A DNA stretch of 64,000 nt from Rosistilla ulvae (GCF_007741475.1 NZ_CP036261.1:7317798-7381797); one strand, 5' to 3'. Positions 26,435 to 35,613 are shown, counted from the first letter of the stretch. Made by a program: numbers and translations. Notes: generated from the letters alone by a model not told the origin.

Positions 26435-27205
26435 TTAGGGAGCGGGCAGCGGCGTCGGCTTCGACGTTTCTTGGGCAGCCGGTAGCCGCGTTGCCACGCG
26501 GGCCGACGGCTTGGTTTGTTCGGGCATCCGCGCCAGTCGCTGTTGGAACGAACTGGGCAACGGGATCGTTGTCGTTTGCATCGCGCTGTTGGCGTTCAGT
26601 CCCTGATGCGTTTCGGTGCCGCCGAGATAGTGGCCGACTTGGCGAACCGCCGGCACCGCGGGCCGCTTGGCTGCCGTCAGGTCGACCTTGCGACCGGGCA
26701 ACAAGACCATCGCCGCTTCGCTTTGCACCACCTTGCCGCCGGTCGTTTTGAAGGTCGACATCAGCGACAGTTTCTTCTGGTCGCCGCCGGCAGCATCCCA
26801 CGGGATCCAGATGCTGTACGACGCACCGAGATCCGATTCGCTGAAGTGCGATGTGAATTGTTCGGCGGTGAACCGGAACCGCTTGATGCCATCGGATTGC
26901 TGCGCCGTTGCCAACGCTTCATCGAAGCCGTGGATCGTCAGCTCACCCTCGACCGGCACCGCTTGGCTGTGGTCGTTGTAGAAGTAGACTCGCCCGCCGA
27001 ATCCACGTGTCGGTGTCCGTCCTGGTTGCACGAGAATATCGGGCGTCCAAGTGACTGCCATCTTCACCGGGTTGGGATACGGTTTGGGTGGTTTATCTTT
27101 GTTCCAAGGCAACTTGGCCGACCAAGATTCACTCTTGGGGGCCGTTGCACAACCCGTCGCGATTGGACATGCCGCGATGACCAGAATGAAGAGGATTTTT
27201 TTCAT
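26435..27205 (-). CDS. Planctomycete lipoprotein downstream of the secretin
   Basis: 256 residues. The ATG at 27205 gives MKKILFILVIAACPIATGCA, a clear type II signal peptide with lipobox IATGC, so the frame's earlier start at 27232 is rejected. Body: TPDILVQPGRTPTRGFGGRVYFYNDHSQAVPVEGEL and RFTAEQFTSHFSESDLGASYSIWIPWD look like a conserved beta-rich fold; the tail is Pro/Ala-rich. It follows the giant secretin gene by 140 bases on the same strand. Secretins often need a lipoprotein pilotin, so such a role is possible, but the protein does not resemble known pilotins. Confidence 0.78.
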   Translation of the reverse strand: MKKILFILVIAACPIATGCATAPKSESWSAKLPWNKDKPPKPYPNPVKMAVTWTPDILVQPGRTPTRGFGGRVYFYNDHSQAVPVEGELTIHGFDEALATAQQSDGIKRFRFTAEQFTSHFSESDLGASYSIWIPWDAAGGDQKKLSLMSTFKTTGGKVVQSEAAMVLLPGRKVDLTAAKRPAVPAVRQVGHYLGGTETHQGLNANSAMQTTTIPLPSSFQQRLARMPEQTKPSARVATRLPAAQETSKPTPLPAP

Positions 27206-27345
27206 CGGAGAACTACCCAAGAAGGTTTTCACTGCGAGATCGGGTTGCGAATCGCCCGTGTCGGACGACTCTTGGAGCTTTCAATTCAACCGTCCCGGCA
27301 AAGCGGGACAGCTTGATTCGGATCGCCATGGCGACCGATCGGTAT

Positions 27346-30300
27346 CTAGCGGCGAGGCGTTCCGGGAGCCGGGGCGGCCATCGGAGCGCTGTATTGCACC
27401 GGAGTCGCATAACCTGGCGGCATCGCGTATTCGCTGGGTGTCGCTTCGTTTTGCATCGAGAAGACTTCCATCGGAACGCGTTGCTGCGGCTGCATGTTCA
27501 TCGCCGATTCGGTCGCTTGGATGGGAGACGCTTGTTCGATCATCCCCGCCGGCTGCGGGATCGCGGGAACATTGCCACTCGATTCGTAAGGGACCGTTTG
27601 CACCGGTTGCTGGCTTGGATCGATAGGATGCTGTTGCATGCTGCCAGGGACGATCTGTTCCCCCGGACCCAGCAATGGATCTTGTGGGGCGGTTGGGAAG
27701 TGGTCGACGGTTGGTTGCATGTCGGGATAGATCATCGCTCCGACCGCGGGACCCCAGAGACCGTATCCGCCACGCAAGCCGGCGTCGCCATGTAGCTCGA
27801 CTACGTCGGCCAGACAGTAGCTCATGCGGCTCGATTCGGCATCGTTGATCAATTGAATGTCCTCTTCGCCGTTGACGACTCGCGGTGTCAGCACGATCAA
27901 CATCTCGGTTCGCTCTTCGATCTCTTGGTCGAATCGAAACAACTGGCCCAGGATCGGAATGTCCGAGACGTAGGGAACACGTCGGCTGAACTGACGACGA
28001 CTCTTCGTGATCAATCCACCAAACACCACGGTCTGTCCCGACATCGCGGTCACGGTCGATTGAGCTTGCGTGATCAAGATCTGTGGCGAGATGATCGGAT
28101 TGTCGTTGCTGTCGGTCGCAATCGGCTGACCATTGTTTGGGTTCGGATCGACGTTCGACCGTTGCGCGTCGACATTCATCACGATCAACCCATCCTGGCC
28201 GACTCGCGGCGTGACCCGCAGGATCAGCCCCAAGTTGATGTCTTGGGTTGCGATCACGGTGCCCGAGTTGGCGTTGCCGGCTTGCACCGATTCGATCCGT
28301 GGAAACAACGAACCGACCTGAACGTAACCCTCGGTACCGTCGAGCGTCATGATCTGCGGACGGCTGAGGATCTGAGCCCGGCCCGAATCTTGCAACATCC
28401 GTAGCAACAGGTTCACCGATTCACTGGCTGCCGAAAGAACAAATCCACCGTAGCCAAACTCGCTGCTTTGACGCCCCAGAGCAAAGGCGGAAGCGACTTG
28501 CCCAGCAAGATTTTCTTGGTCGTAGGTATTGTTGTTTGGCAAGCCTGGCGACGAATTCGGAAGGAAGTTGAAGCCGGGCGTGCTCGAGGTCGCGCCTGCC
28601 ACGCCGCGATCGAATAGCACCGAATCTTGCAAACCGAGTTCGGTGCCAAATTCAAATCCGTCGGTCAGGGTGACCTCGGCCAACACAACTTGGATCATGA
28701 TCATCGGCGGGCGTCGATCCAATTGATCGATCACACGGCGAACGTCTTCATACAGTCGGGGCGAAACACTGATCACCAGACTGTTGGTACGCGCTTCGGG
28801 CACGACGACGAGGTCGCGTTCGGGCAGGTCGTAGGGGCCAAGGCTTTGGCTGAAAAATTGGTTTCGCGATTGCAATTGCGACTGTTGGTTGACAAAGTCT
28901 TGCAGCGCGGTCGCGACGTCCGCGGCGGCGGCGTTTCGCAACCAGATCGTCTCGGTGATCCGCGACGAAAAGCCTTCGGTATCCAACCGGATCAACAAGC
29001 TCTCGACAACTTCCAGATCGGTCGCACTGCCGCTGGCAATGATGCTGTTGGTCCGGATGTCGACGGCAAATCGCAGCGCGATCAACGAAGTCTCGCTGTT
29101 GCTGGTCTGCGTCATTGCGGCCAGGTTTCCGACACCGCTGTTGTTGGTCTGCCCCTCGGCGGCAAACAACTCTTGCAGCGAAGTCGTCAATTGCGTGGCG
29201 TCGCCGTTGACGATCGTAAAGACCTTGACCACGCTTTCGGCACCCGGCAATTGATCCAATTGGTCGATCAATTCGCCGATCAACGGCATGCTGGCTGCAG
29301 GAGCGCGAACGATGATCGCGTTGACGTTGGCATCGGCGGTGACGACAACTCCCGACAGGATTCCCGAATCGAGCGTCTTGTTCCCTTGCGCGTCGACCGA
29401 CAGGATCGACAGCGTGCTCGAAGGGATCGTGGTGTTGTCGGGAACGTCTTCGGGTTGCCCCGAAATCGCCGCTTGCAGAACCGGTTGCAGGTCTTCGGCG
29501 AAGGCGTTCTTCAGTTTGAAGACCTTCAATTCGCTCTCGGCACCGGTCGCGGGAGCATCCAACTGTTGGATCATCCGCTCGACTTCCAACATGTCCCGAG
29601 GCGACGCCTGGGCGATGATCGAATTGGATCGATAATCGGCGATAATCCGCGCCCTAGCGCCCAAGCCGGGGCGAAGGTCTTCGTTGCCGCTGGGTCGGTC
29701 GACAAAGAAACCTTGCACGGTGGCTTGGACATCCAGGGCGGATGCGTGTTTCAAATTAAAGACGCGAAATTGCGAAGCGACATCCACCGGTTGATCGACT
29801 TTTTTGATCAGATCGATCACCCCGGCAACCGCTTCGTCGCGGCCGATCAATAGGATCGCATTGGGTTTATCCAACGCGGTGATGCTGACTTGGCCTTGGC
29901 GAGGTGCCAAAACCTGTTCGTACAATTGGTTCACGATCTCCGCGACGGCATTGCTGTTCGCATGCTCCAGCGCGACAACTTCGACCTTCGGTTGGGTGAC
30001 CGCGCTCTGTTCTTCGATCTGTTTGATAACTTCCATCACGCGTTGGACATCGCGTTTGGCACCGCGAACGATGATCACGCCCAACTCCGGGACAAATTCG
30101 ATCTGCACGTCGCCAAACAGGCCGTTGAAGGCATCGTCGCCAGCGGCATCGCCAGCTTGTCCATCGTCGCCCCCGGCTTGCCCATTGCCGGCTGCGGCTT
30201 GGCGTTGCATGACCGCCCGCAACAGTGGATTATCGCGACCACCACCGGCCACACCGATCGTGTCGTCCTCTTGAGCGACAACCGGGCGAATGTCCGATAG

Positions 30301-31149
30301 CAATCGCACGGCCCGGCGGATCGGTGCTTGTTCGGCATTTTGGATTCGCATCAATTGCGTCGCCACGCCGGAGCGATTGTCTTGGCGATCGATCGTTTCG
30401 ATGACACGTTGCCATCCGTTGATCGATGTCTTCGGCGCGATGACTGTCACTTTGTTGTCGCGGCGATCGATTTGCACTTTGGTGGTGCCAGCGTGTTGGC
30501 TGATGATATCGAAGCTGGCAAGTTCGCCGTTTCGCTGCGTCGTGACTGGCAATTTGCGTCCCGCCAAGCGAGCCAGACCATCTTCAAAGTCGCGCCATGA
30601 AGCGTTGTGCAGCGCGAACTGAGCGCGTACCGGTTGGCCGACTTTGGCGCTTACCTGTTGGATCTCTGGCGATCCCTTGACCGCTTGTTGTACGTTCCGT
30701 TGGATCTCATCGTGAAGCCCAGCCGGTGCCATCACCAACAACTGGCCTGTTTTTTCGTCACCGGTGATGCGGACGTCGACGTTCTTGCGATATTGCAAGC
30801 CGACGTTGCGTTCGACCTCGTGCAACCGAGCCGCCGGGACGGGCAAAGCGCGAAGCACAGGTTTGTCGCTTGCTGTCGTAACTTGGACAACATCCAAAGC
30901 CGCGATCGATTCAGCCGCCACGCGCTGCGCCTCCGGACCGCCGCGAACGATCAGACGGTTGTTCGTCCGATCGATCACAACCTCGGCCGCCTGGCTCGCT
31001 TGCGCCAGCATCTGCCGAACGCGTGGCGCCAATTGCCCCGCGGGACCGTTCTGCACCGGATAAACGTTCCCGGCGACAGGGGCTTGGGCAATCGCCGGTA
31101 TCGCTAGCGTCAACACAAGAATCAGCAACAGCGCGGTTCGGTTCGGCAT
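27346..31149 (-). CDS. Oversized secretin (GspD/PilQ family)
   Basis: Outer-membrane ring of a type II secretion or type IV pilus-like system. 1267 residues: signal peptide (MPNRTALLLILVLTLAIPAIAQA), a very long periplasmic part with about eight to nine N1-like repeats, the secretin core (about 820-1091: PPMIMIQVVLAEV, RAQILSRPQIMTLDG, LGLILRVTPRV, VVFGGLITKS and RVPYVSDIPILGQLFR), and a Pro/Gln/Met-rich tail of about 175 residues. Repeat units show the pattern V(F/K)xLKxAxAxDVxxxL and a TNSIIxxASxxD strand (for example near 395, 465, 555, 660 and 750). PulD and PilQ have two to four such domains in about 650-750 residues. No other secretion gene is in the window. The partner lipoprotein gene follows. 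Confidence 0.95.
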   Translation of the reverse strand: MPNRTALLLILVLTLAIPAIAQAPVAGNVYPVQNGPAGQLAPRVRQMLAQASQAAEVVIDRTNNRLIVRGGPEAQRVAAESIAALDVVQVTTASDKPVLRALPVPAARLHEVERNVGLQYRKNVDVRITGDEKTGQLLVMAPAGLHDEIQRNVQQAVKGSPEIQQVSAKVGQPVRAQFALHNASWRDFEDGLARLAGRKLPVTTQRNGELASFDIISQHAGTTKVQIDRRDNKVTVIAPKTSINGWQRVIETIDRQDNRSGVATQLMRIQNAEQAPIRRAVRLLSDIRPVVAQEDDTIGVAGGGRDNPLLRAVMQRQAAAGNGQAGGDDGQAGDAAGDDAFNGLFGDVQIEFVPELGVIIVRGAKRDVQRVMEVIKQIEEQSAVTQPKVEVVALEHANSNAVAEIVNQLYEQVLAPRQGQVSITALDKPNAILLIGRDEAVAGVIDLIKKVDQPVDVASQFRVFNLKHASALDVQATVQGFFVDRPSGNEDLRPGLGARARIIADYRSNSIIAQASPRDMLEVERMIQQLDAPATGAESELKVFKLKNAFAEDLQPVLQAAISGQPEDVPDNTTIPSSTLSILSVDAQGNKTLDSGILSGVVVTADANVNAIIVRAPAASMPLIGELIDQLDQLPGAESVVKVFTIVNGDATQLTTSLQELFAAEGQTNNSGVGNLAAMTQTSNSETSLIALRFAVDIRTNSIIASGSATDLEVVESLLIRLDTEGFSSRITETIWLRNAAAADVATALQDFVNQQSQLQSRNQFFSQSLGPYDLPERDLVVVPEARTNSLVISVSPRLYEDVRRVIDQLDRRPPMIMIQVVLAEVTLTDGFEFGTELGLQDSVLFDRGVAGATSSTPGFNFLPNSSPGLPNNNTYDQENLAGQVASAFALGRQSSEFGYGGFVLSAASESVNLLLRMLQDSGRAQILSRPQIMTLDGTEGYVQVGSLFPRIESVQAGNANSGTVIATQDINLGLILRVTPRVGQDGLIVMNVDAQRSNVDPNPNNGQPIATDSNDNPIISPQILITQAQSTVTAMSGQTVVFGGLITKSRRQFSRRVPYVSDIPILGQLFRFDQEIEERTEMLIVLTPRVVNGEEDIQLINDAESSRMSYCLADVVELHGDAGLRGGYGLWGPAVGAMIYPDMQPTVDHFPTAPQDPLLGPGEQIVPGSMQQHPIDPSQQPVQTVPYESSGNVPAIPQPAGMIEQASPIQATESAMNMQPQQRVPMEVFSMQNEATPSEYAMPPGYATPVQYSAPMAAPAPGTPRR

Positions 31150-31331
31150 GACAGTTCACTCGTCGAGCGGAAATTGGATAGACAATCGATCCAATCGTCA
31201 CAGTCCGCAGGACCAGAGCAACCAAACCACCCCAAAACCACTACCACCGCAATTCACCGGCGTCACAAACTACCTAAACTCGCACCCCCGCACCGACAAG
31301 CAAAGGTCACCAAGGCTTGCCGACAAACACT

Positions 31332-33239
31332 TCAGAACCACCGGTCACCCCAAAGGATGGTGTTAGCGAGCGGCCAGTGCCAGCTGGCCAGATGGCTCGG
31401 CAGACGACACAGCTCGTCGAGTGCTTCGCGGCGGAACAGTTGTTGCGCGAACGGACTCGTTCGATACAGCTCCTGCAACCATGGCTGCCATTGTCCGCCC
31501 AACCAGTGAGGGACCGGTGTTGGGAAGCTTGCTTTGGGACGCTGCGCAAGTTCGGCCGGCAGCCGATTTCCCGCCGCCGCGCGCAACAGTCGCTTGCCGC
31601 GCAGCGACCCGTCCGCGGCCAAGGCGCTCGCGGTGCGATGCTGCAGCGCTTCGCCCGGGGCAACATCGATGCAGTAGCCGATCGGTTGGCGGAACATCTG
31701 TTCGACGAAGTGATGGTCGGTGTACGGGACCCGCGATTCCAACCCAGCCGTCATCGTCGCGCTGTCGAGACGCGATAGCAAACATTCCAAATTAACGCGT
31801 AACAACAACTGCGCCGTTTTTTCCACTCCCGACAGATCGCCCAGCTGGCGGAACTGGCGATCGTAAAAACGCTCCACGCTGCCGTCGGCAAACGCCGCGG
31901 GCCAGGTGGCGTCATGAAACAGCGAAGCCTGCGTGGCTGCCGAGATCAATCCGTTGGCCGACAGATAATGGTCTCCCGCCGAAGCAAACGTGGCCGTGCC
32001 GTATTGCTGCATCAAGCTGTCGCGAGCCGTCTGCGCCGACGCGGGTGCTAGCGAATCGAGCGCTCGCGAGAGATCAAAATCGTTCCCCGACCAATGTGGA
32101 ATCAAGTATCCGCAACAAGCTTCGTCGGCCCCTTCGCCGCCGAGCGCCACGCCGACCTGTTGCTTCAACTGTTGGGCGACGCGATAGATGATCGCGTCGG
32201 TCGGTGTCGAGATCGGCGTCTCGTAAGCCGCGATCAATTCCATCCAGGTCCGATGGTAATCGGTCGCCGAAACCGTGACCTGATCGAAATCGAAACCGAC
32301 GTGCTGGGCACAGCGCCGCGCGTACTCAAAATCATTCCCCGCCGAGTCCAGTTCCGGGTCGATCCCGCCGCCGCACCGCGCGGTCATCGAAACACCTTCG
32401 TTGCGATGCAGCAGCGCTGCTAGCAGATTCGAATCGACACCGCCCGAGAGCATCATCCCGACGGGGACGTCGCTGCGCAGCCGGATCGAGACCGCTTCGC
32501 TGATCGTTTCCTCGAACCGATCGACAGCGTCGTCGAACGCCAGCCCCGTCGTCTCGCGCGGCGGAGGAGTCCAATAGATCGAGGATGTCAGTTTGTCGTC
32601 TGCCAGCGTCAACGTCTCCGCCGGACGGACGGCCTGGATGCCCGCGAAGACGGTTTCGGTATCCAACGTGATCCGAAACGTGCTCAAGTAATGACGGATC
32701 GTCGATAGATTCGGTTGGGGGCGGAAGTTGGGATGGGCGGTGATCGCGGCGATCGAACTGGCGAAGACAAACTGTTGCCCCAGTTCGGCGTAGAAGAGCG
32801 GTTTGACGCCGAAGCGATCCCGCGCGATGAACAGCTGCCGCTTTTGGAAATCGTAGACGCCAAAGGCGAACATCCCGCGCAGCTGTTCGACACACTTTTC
32901 ACCCCAGTGCAGCCAAGCGGCCATCAGGACTTCGGTATCGCACTGCGTGCGGAATCGAAACCCGTGAGATCGTAACGTGTGTCGCAGCACATCGTCGTTG
33001 TAGATCTCGCCGTTGTAAACCAACGCACACGATCCGTCTTCGGAAACCCAAGGTTGCCGACCGGCATCGGGATCGCGAATCGCCAACCGGCGGTGGGCGA
33101 GGATCAGATTGTCGCGACGCAGCAGCGTGGCATCATCGGGGCCGCGTGCAGCCATCCGATCGCGGATCGCGATCACTTGCGGATCGGTCAGCGTCGGGGC
33201 GGCGCCGCTGCGATCGAGGATGCCCAAAATTCCACACAT
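31332..33239 (-). CDS. asnB: Asparagine synthase (glutamine-hydrolysing)
   Basis: Amidates aspartate, or a related acid, with glutamine and ATP. 635 residues: class II glutamine amidotransferase with Cys2 nucleophile (MCGILGILD), RGPDDATL, NGEIYND, then the synthetase domain from about 230 with the PP-loop VGMMLSGGVDSNLLAALL, GGEGADEACCGY and ESRVPYTDHHFVE. All the motifs I look for in AsnB are present. ATG at 33239 preceded by AAGAGGGATCC. Members of this family also build cell-surface glycan or amidated peptide products; the adjacent genes do not show a biosynthetic cluster. An intrinsic terminator sits just upstream (see the 33302 entry). Secretin follows 180 bases downstream. Confidence 0.93.
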   Translation of the reverse strand: MCGILGILDRSGAAPTLTDPQVIAIRDRMAARGPDDATLLRRDNLILAHRRLAIRDPDAGRQPWVSEDGSCALVYNGEIYNDDVLRHTLRSHGFRFRTQCDTEVLMAAWLHWGEKCVEQLRGMFAFGVYDFQKRQLFIARDRFGVKPLFYAELGQQFVFASSIAAITAHPNFRPQPNLSTIRHYLSTFRITLDTETVFAGIQAVRPAETLTLADDKLTSSIYWTPPPRETTGLAFDDAVDRFEETISEAVSIRLRSDVPVGMMLSGGVDSNLLAALLHRNEGVSMTARCGGGIDPELDSAGNDFEYARRCAQHVGFDFDQVTVSATDYHRTWMELIAAYETPISTPTDAIIYRVAQQLKQQVGVALGGEGADEACCGYLIPHWSGNDFDLSRALDSLAPASAQTARDSLMQQYGTATFASAGDHYLSANGLISAATQASLFHDATWPAAFADGSVERFYDRQFRQLGDLSGVEKTAQLLLRVNLECLLSRLDSATMTAGLESRVPYTDHHFVEQMFRQPIGYCIDVAPGEALQHRTASALAADGSLRGKRLLRAAAGNRLPAELAQRPKASFPTPVPHWLGGQWQPWLQELYRTSPFAQQLFRREALDELCRLPSHLASWHWPLANTILWGDRWF

Positions 33240-33301
33240 TGGATCCCTCTTAATCGATCGCTCGCGGCACTACAAAGTTGCCGACCGTTGGGTCGGCGCA
33301 T

Positions 33302-33367
33302 AAAAAAAGCTCCCGGATAGTACGAGTCCCAGGGGGGCGGAGGACAGCGCGCTATGGATCCGGGAGC
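33302..33367 (-). terminator. Terminator-like hairpin upstream of asnB
   Basis: On the minus strand a perfect ten-base stem (33358-33367 pairing with 33309-33318) encloses a GC-rich loop of about 40 bases and is followed by seven T (33308-33302). It is directed toward asnB, whose ATG is about 65 bases further on. It either ends a small RNA from the promoter at 33562-33591, ends read-through from the pseudouridine synthase gene, or attenuates asnB. Confidence 0.8.
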
Positions 33368-33555
33368 CGGTGGTTCTTTGCGTTAGCAATCGGCAGGCAT
33401 CCTTGCCTTTCAATCACCAACGTTGTCTTCGCGACGAGCCGATTATTAATCAATCTTCATCCTTGAAGAAAGAGCAATTTTCGTGTCCGCAGGACAAATG
33501 TCCCAGTGCTGGACCGCTCAATCGCTTGGCCGTGTTGGCTAACCATCACTGCCAT
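33302..33555 (-). ncRNA. Candidate small RNA or asnB leader
   Basis: A stretch of about 255 bases bounded by a sigma-70-like promoter (-35 TTGACC, -10 TATTCT, spacer 18) and a hairpin-T7 terminator on the minus strand. It also contains a 32-codon frame beginning ATGGCAGTGATG close to the predicted start, and short palindromes such as GGACATTTGTCC. It does not match RNase P, tmRNA, SRP RNA or 6S RNA as far as I can see. It could be an independent sRNA, a leader peptide/attenuator, or coincidence of two signals. Confidence 0.45.
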
Positions 33556-33561
33556 GGCGGG

Positions 33562-33591
33562 AGAATAGAGGCAACCGCCGACATGGGTCAA
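33562..33591 (-). promoter_or_regulatory. Sigma-70-like promoter upstream of asnB leader
   Basis: Minus strand: TTGACC (33591-33586), an 18-base spacer, and TATTCT (33567-33562). Both hexamers match the consensus in five of six and four of six positions. Expected start near 33555. Confidence 0.6.
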
Positions 33592-33622
33592 GGTTGGTTT
33601 TCGACTTTCCTGAGAAATTCGC

Positions 33623-34798
33623 TCATGCTCGGTTTTCGCTAGGGTTTAACGAGCGCAAGCACTTCAAAACCGCTTCGATATCGTCGGGGACGGGAGCTTC
33701 GAAGACCATCCGTTTGCCGCTCTGCGGATGATCCAATTCCAGCCGCTGCGCGTGCAGTGCTTGCCGCGTTAACAACGGCTCGATCGTCTCCCGTTGTGCC
33801 GAGGGTTGCGGATGATAATTGCCCGCCAGATCGTCGGCAGTGATCCGCGAACGACCGCCATAAAGTTTGTCGCAAAGGATCGGATGCCGCAGGTGATCCA
33901 AGTGAACTCGCAATTGATGCGTCCGGCCGGTCTTGGGAAACAACCGCACATAAGTGAAGCCGCGAAACCGCTCGATCACTTCATAAAAGGTGGTCGCTTC
34001 TTTGCTGGTCGCATGATTGGCGCGGATCGCCATCTTCTCGCGTTGATACGGATGGCGTCCGATCGGGCGATCGATCTGATCGCGGTCGCGGCTGAGCACT
34101 CCGCACGCGACGGCGACGTATTGCTTCTTGACCGTCCGATCGGCGAACTGAGCGGCCAAGTTCATGTGGACCGCATTCGTCTTGGCGACCACGATCACTC
34201 CGCTAGTGTCGCGGTCCAATCGATGGACGATCCCCGGCCGCGTCGGGCCACCGATGTCCGAGAGCGATTGGAAATGATAAGCCAGCCCGCTGGTCAACGT
34301 CCCCGACCAGTGGCCCCGGGCCGGATGGACGACCATCCCCGGCGGCTTGTTCACGACGACCATCCCGTCGTCTTCGAAGACGATATCAAGCGACATCGGC
34401 TCCGGAATCGTGCCATCTTCGGGAGGCTCGGGCATCCGAAAGCGGATCTGTTGGTTGGGCCGCAGCCGAAAGCTGGGGCGGACCGTCCGGCCATCGACCT
34501 GAGCTCCCCCCTCGTGCACTAGCATTCGCATCTGATTGCGGCTGACCCCATCCAAGACCTGAGTCAGATACATGTCGATCCGCTCCCCCTGAGCGCTCTC
34601 GGGGACATGGATCGATCGATAAGTCGTCTCGGCAGCGGATTCCTGATCGTCCGAAGTCGCTTCGTCCAGGAGTTCTTCGTCGACAGGTTCTTCGTCGGTG
34701 GAGTGATCGTTCAAAGCAGGCTTTTGATGGAGGTTGCTGTCGAATTGGGGGAGAGGAGCCAGCGGCCTGGCGCCCCTCGGAGCGTCATTGTAACGCAT
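33623..34798 (-). CDS. rluD: RluD-like 23S rRNA pseudouridine synthase
   Basis: Isomerises uridines in 23S rRNA. From the ATG at 34798 it has 391 residues: a Asp/Glu-rich N-terminal extension (about 30-58), an S4 RNA-binding domain (about 70-120, RIDMYLTQVLDGVSRNQMRMLV) and the RluA/RluD catalytic domain with HRLDRDTSG (catalytic Asp195), VVNKPPGMVVHPARG, KKQYVAVA and GRTHQLRVHL. The S4 domain points to RluD or RluC-like rather than RluA. The frame stays open to 35041, but this upstream part runs into repetitive DNA and is probably not coding. Target positions cannot be decided here. Confidence 0.92.
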   Translation of the reverse strand: MRYNDAPRGARPLAPLPQFDSNLHQKPALNDHSTDEEPVDEELLDEATSDDQESAAETTYRSIHVPESAQGERIDMYLTQVLDGVSRNQMRMLVHEGGAQVDGRTVRPSFRLRPNQQIRFRMPEPPEDGTIPEPMSLDIVFEDDGMVVVNKPPGMVVHPARGHWSGTLTSGLAYHFQSLSDIGGPTRPGIVHRLDRDTSGVIVVAKTNAVHMNLAAQFADRTVKKQYVAVACGVLSRDRDQIDRPIGRHPYQREKMAIRANHATSKEATTFYEVIERFRGFTYVRLFPKTGRTHQLRVHLDHLRHPILCDKLYGGRSRITADDLAGNYHPQPSAQRETIEPLLTRQALHAQRLELDHPQSGKRMVFEAPVPDDIEAVLKCLRSLNPSENRA

Positions 34799-34904
34799 CT
34801 CGATTTTCCGGGACCTCGCCGCCCCGGCAATGGGGCTGCCGCAGATCGGCGGCGAAAAGCCACGATTGCGAACCGACCAACACCGCCCGGCGAAGCCAGC
34901 AGGG

Positions 34905-35130
34905 CCGGAATTTTGTAGTGGCGAAGCCACGGCATGCAACAGCCTGGGACGCAAGTCCCAGGGAGGCCGAATTACGCCCCCCCCAATGACCGACAGTCGC
35001 GAAGCGACGACATGCGATAGCCCAATCAACCGCGTCGCCATGCCGTCGCTTTCGCGACTGAGATGCTCCGCTGCGCTCCAATTTCCTGGGACTTGCGTCC
35101 CAGGCTATTCGCATGCCGTCGCTTTCGCGA
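34905..35130. repeat. Palindromic dispersed repeat segments
   Basis: Two copies of a 20-base palindrome-like block (CCTGGGAC, a four-base GCAA or TTGC centre, GTCCCAGG; near 34943 and 35083), and several copies of the short motif GCCGTCGCTTTCGCGACT or its inverse. Such GC-rich hairpin units commonly flank planctomycete genes; here they sit just 5' of the rluD-like gene. Confidence 0.75.
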
Positions 35131-35141
35131 CTGTGGCAGCC

Positions 35142-35613
35142 CGGCTGGATCGAGCACGATCGCTTGGCGCCGGCGGACGCCCCTCCCCGAACTTCGCTGC
35201 GCTGGTTCGACCCTCCCCTAAACTACGTTTCGGGAAGGGTGAAGTGACGGCTGCATACACCCGCCCAGCGAAGCTGGGAGGGTCGGAAAACGAGCGTTTA
35301 GCGAGTTTTCCGGGGAGGGTTTTGCGGCTGGATTGAACACGATCGCTTGGCGCCGGCGGACGCCCCTCCCCGAACCTCGCTGCGCTGGTTCGACCCTCCC
35401 CTAAACTGCGTTTGGGGGAGGGTGAAATGACGGCTGCATGCACCCGCCCAGCGAAGCAGGGAGGGTCGGGAAACAAGCGTTTAGCGAGTTTTCCGGGGAG
35501 GGTTTTGCGGCTGGATTGAACACGATCGCTTGGCGCCGGCGGACGCCCCTCCCCGAACCTCGCTGCGCTGGTTCGACCCTCCCCTAAACTGCGTTTGGGG
35601 GAGGGTGAAGTGA
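35142..35613. repeat. Tandem repeat, unit about 183 bp, 2.5 copies
   Basis: The marker ACGATCGCTTGGCGCCGG begins at 35157, 35339 and 35522, giving units of 182 and 183 bp, with a partial third copy ending near 35613. Each unit contains an internal hairpin (CCTCCCC.AAAC pairing with GTTT.GGGGAGG) and a GGGGAGGG motif near its end. Copies differ at few positions. It is dispersed: a related copy lies near 54208-54450. Confidence 0.92.

Larger units (their letters stand above)
33240..33622. other. Gap between pseudouridine synthase and asnB
   Basis: Apart from the promoter and terminator-like structure listed separately, the segment nearest asnB has a second hairpin (GCCGACC pairing with GGTCGGC, about 33282-33299) just upstream of the ribosome site. 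No protein gene was found except the short 32-codon frame described in the ncRNA entry. Confidence 0.5.

Noticed and set aside
34799-35041. 81-codon N-terminal extension of the RluD-like protein
   Set aside because: The extension is encoded by repeat-type DNA and is not part of the family; the ATG at 34798 gives a normal protein.
35142-35613. CRISPR array
   Set aside because: The units are 183 bp and near-identical throughout, with no short repeats separated by unique spacers and no cas genes.
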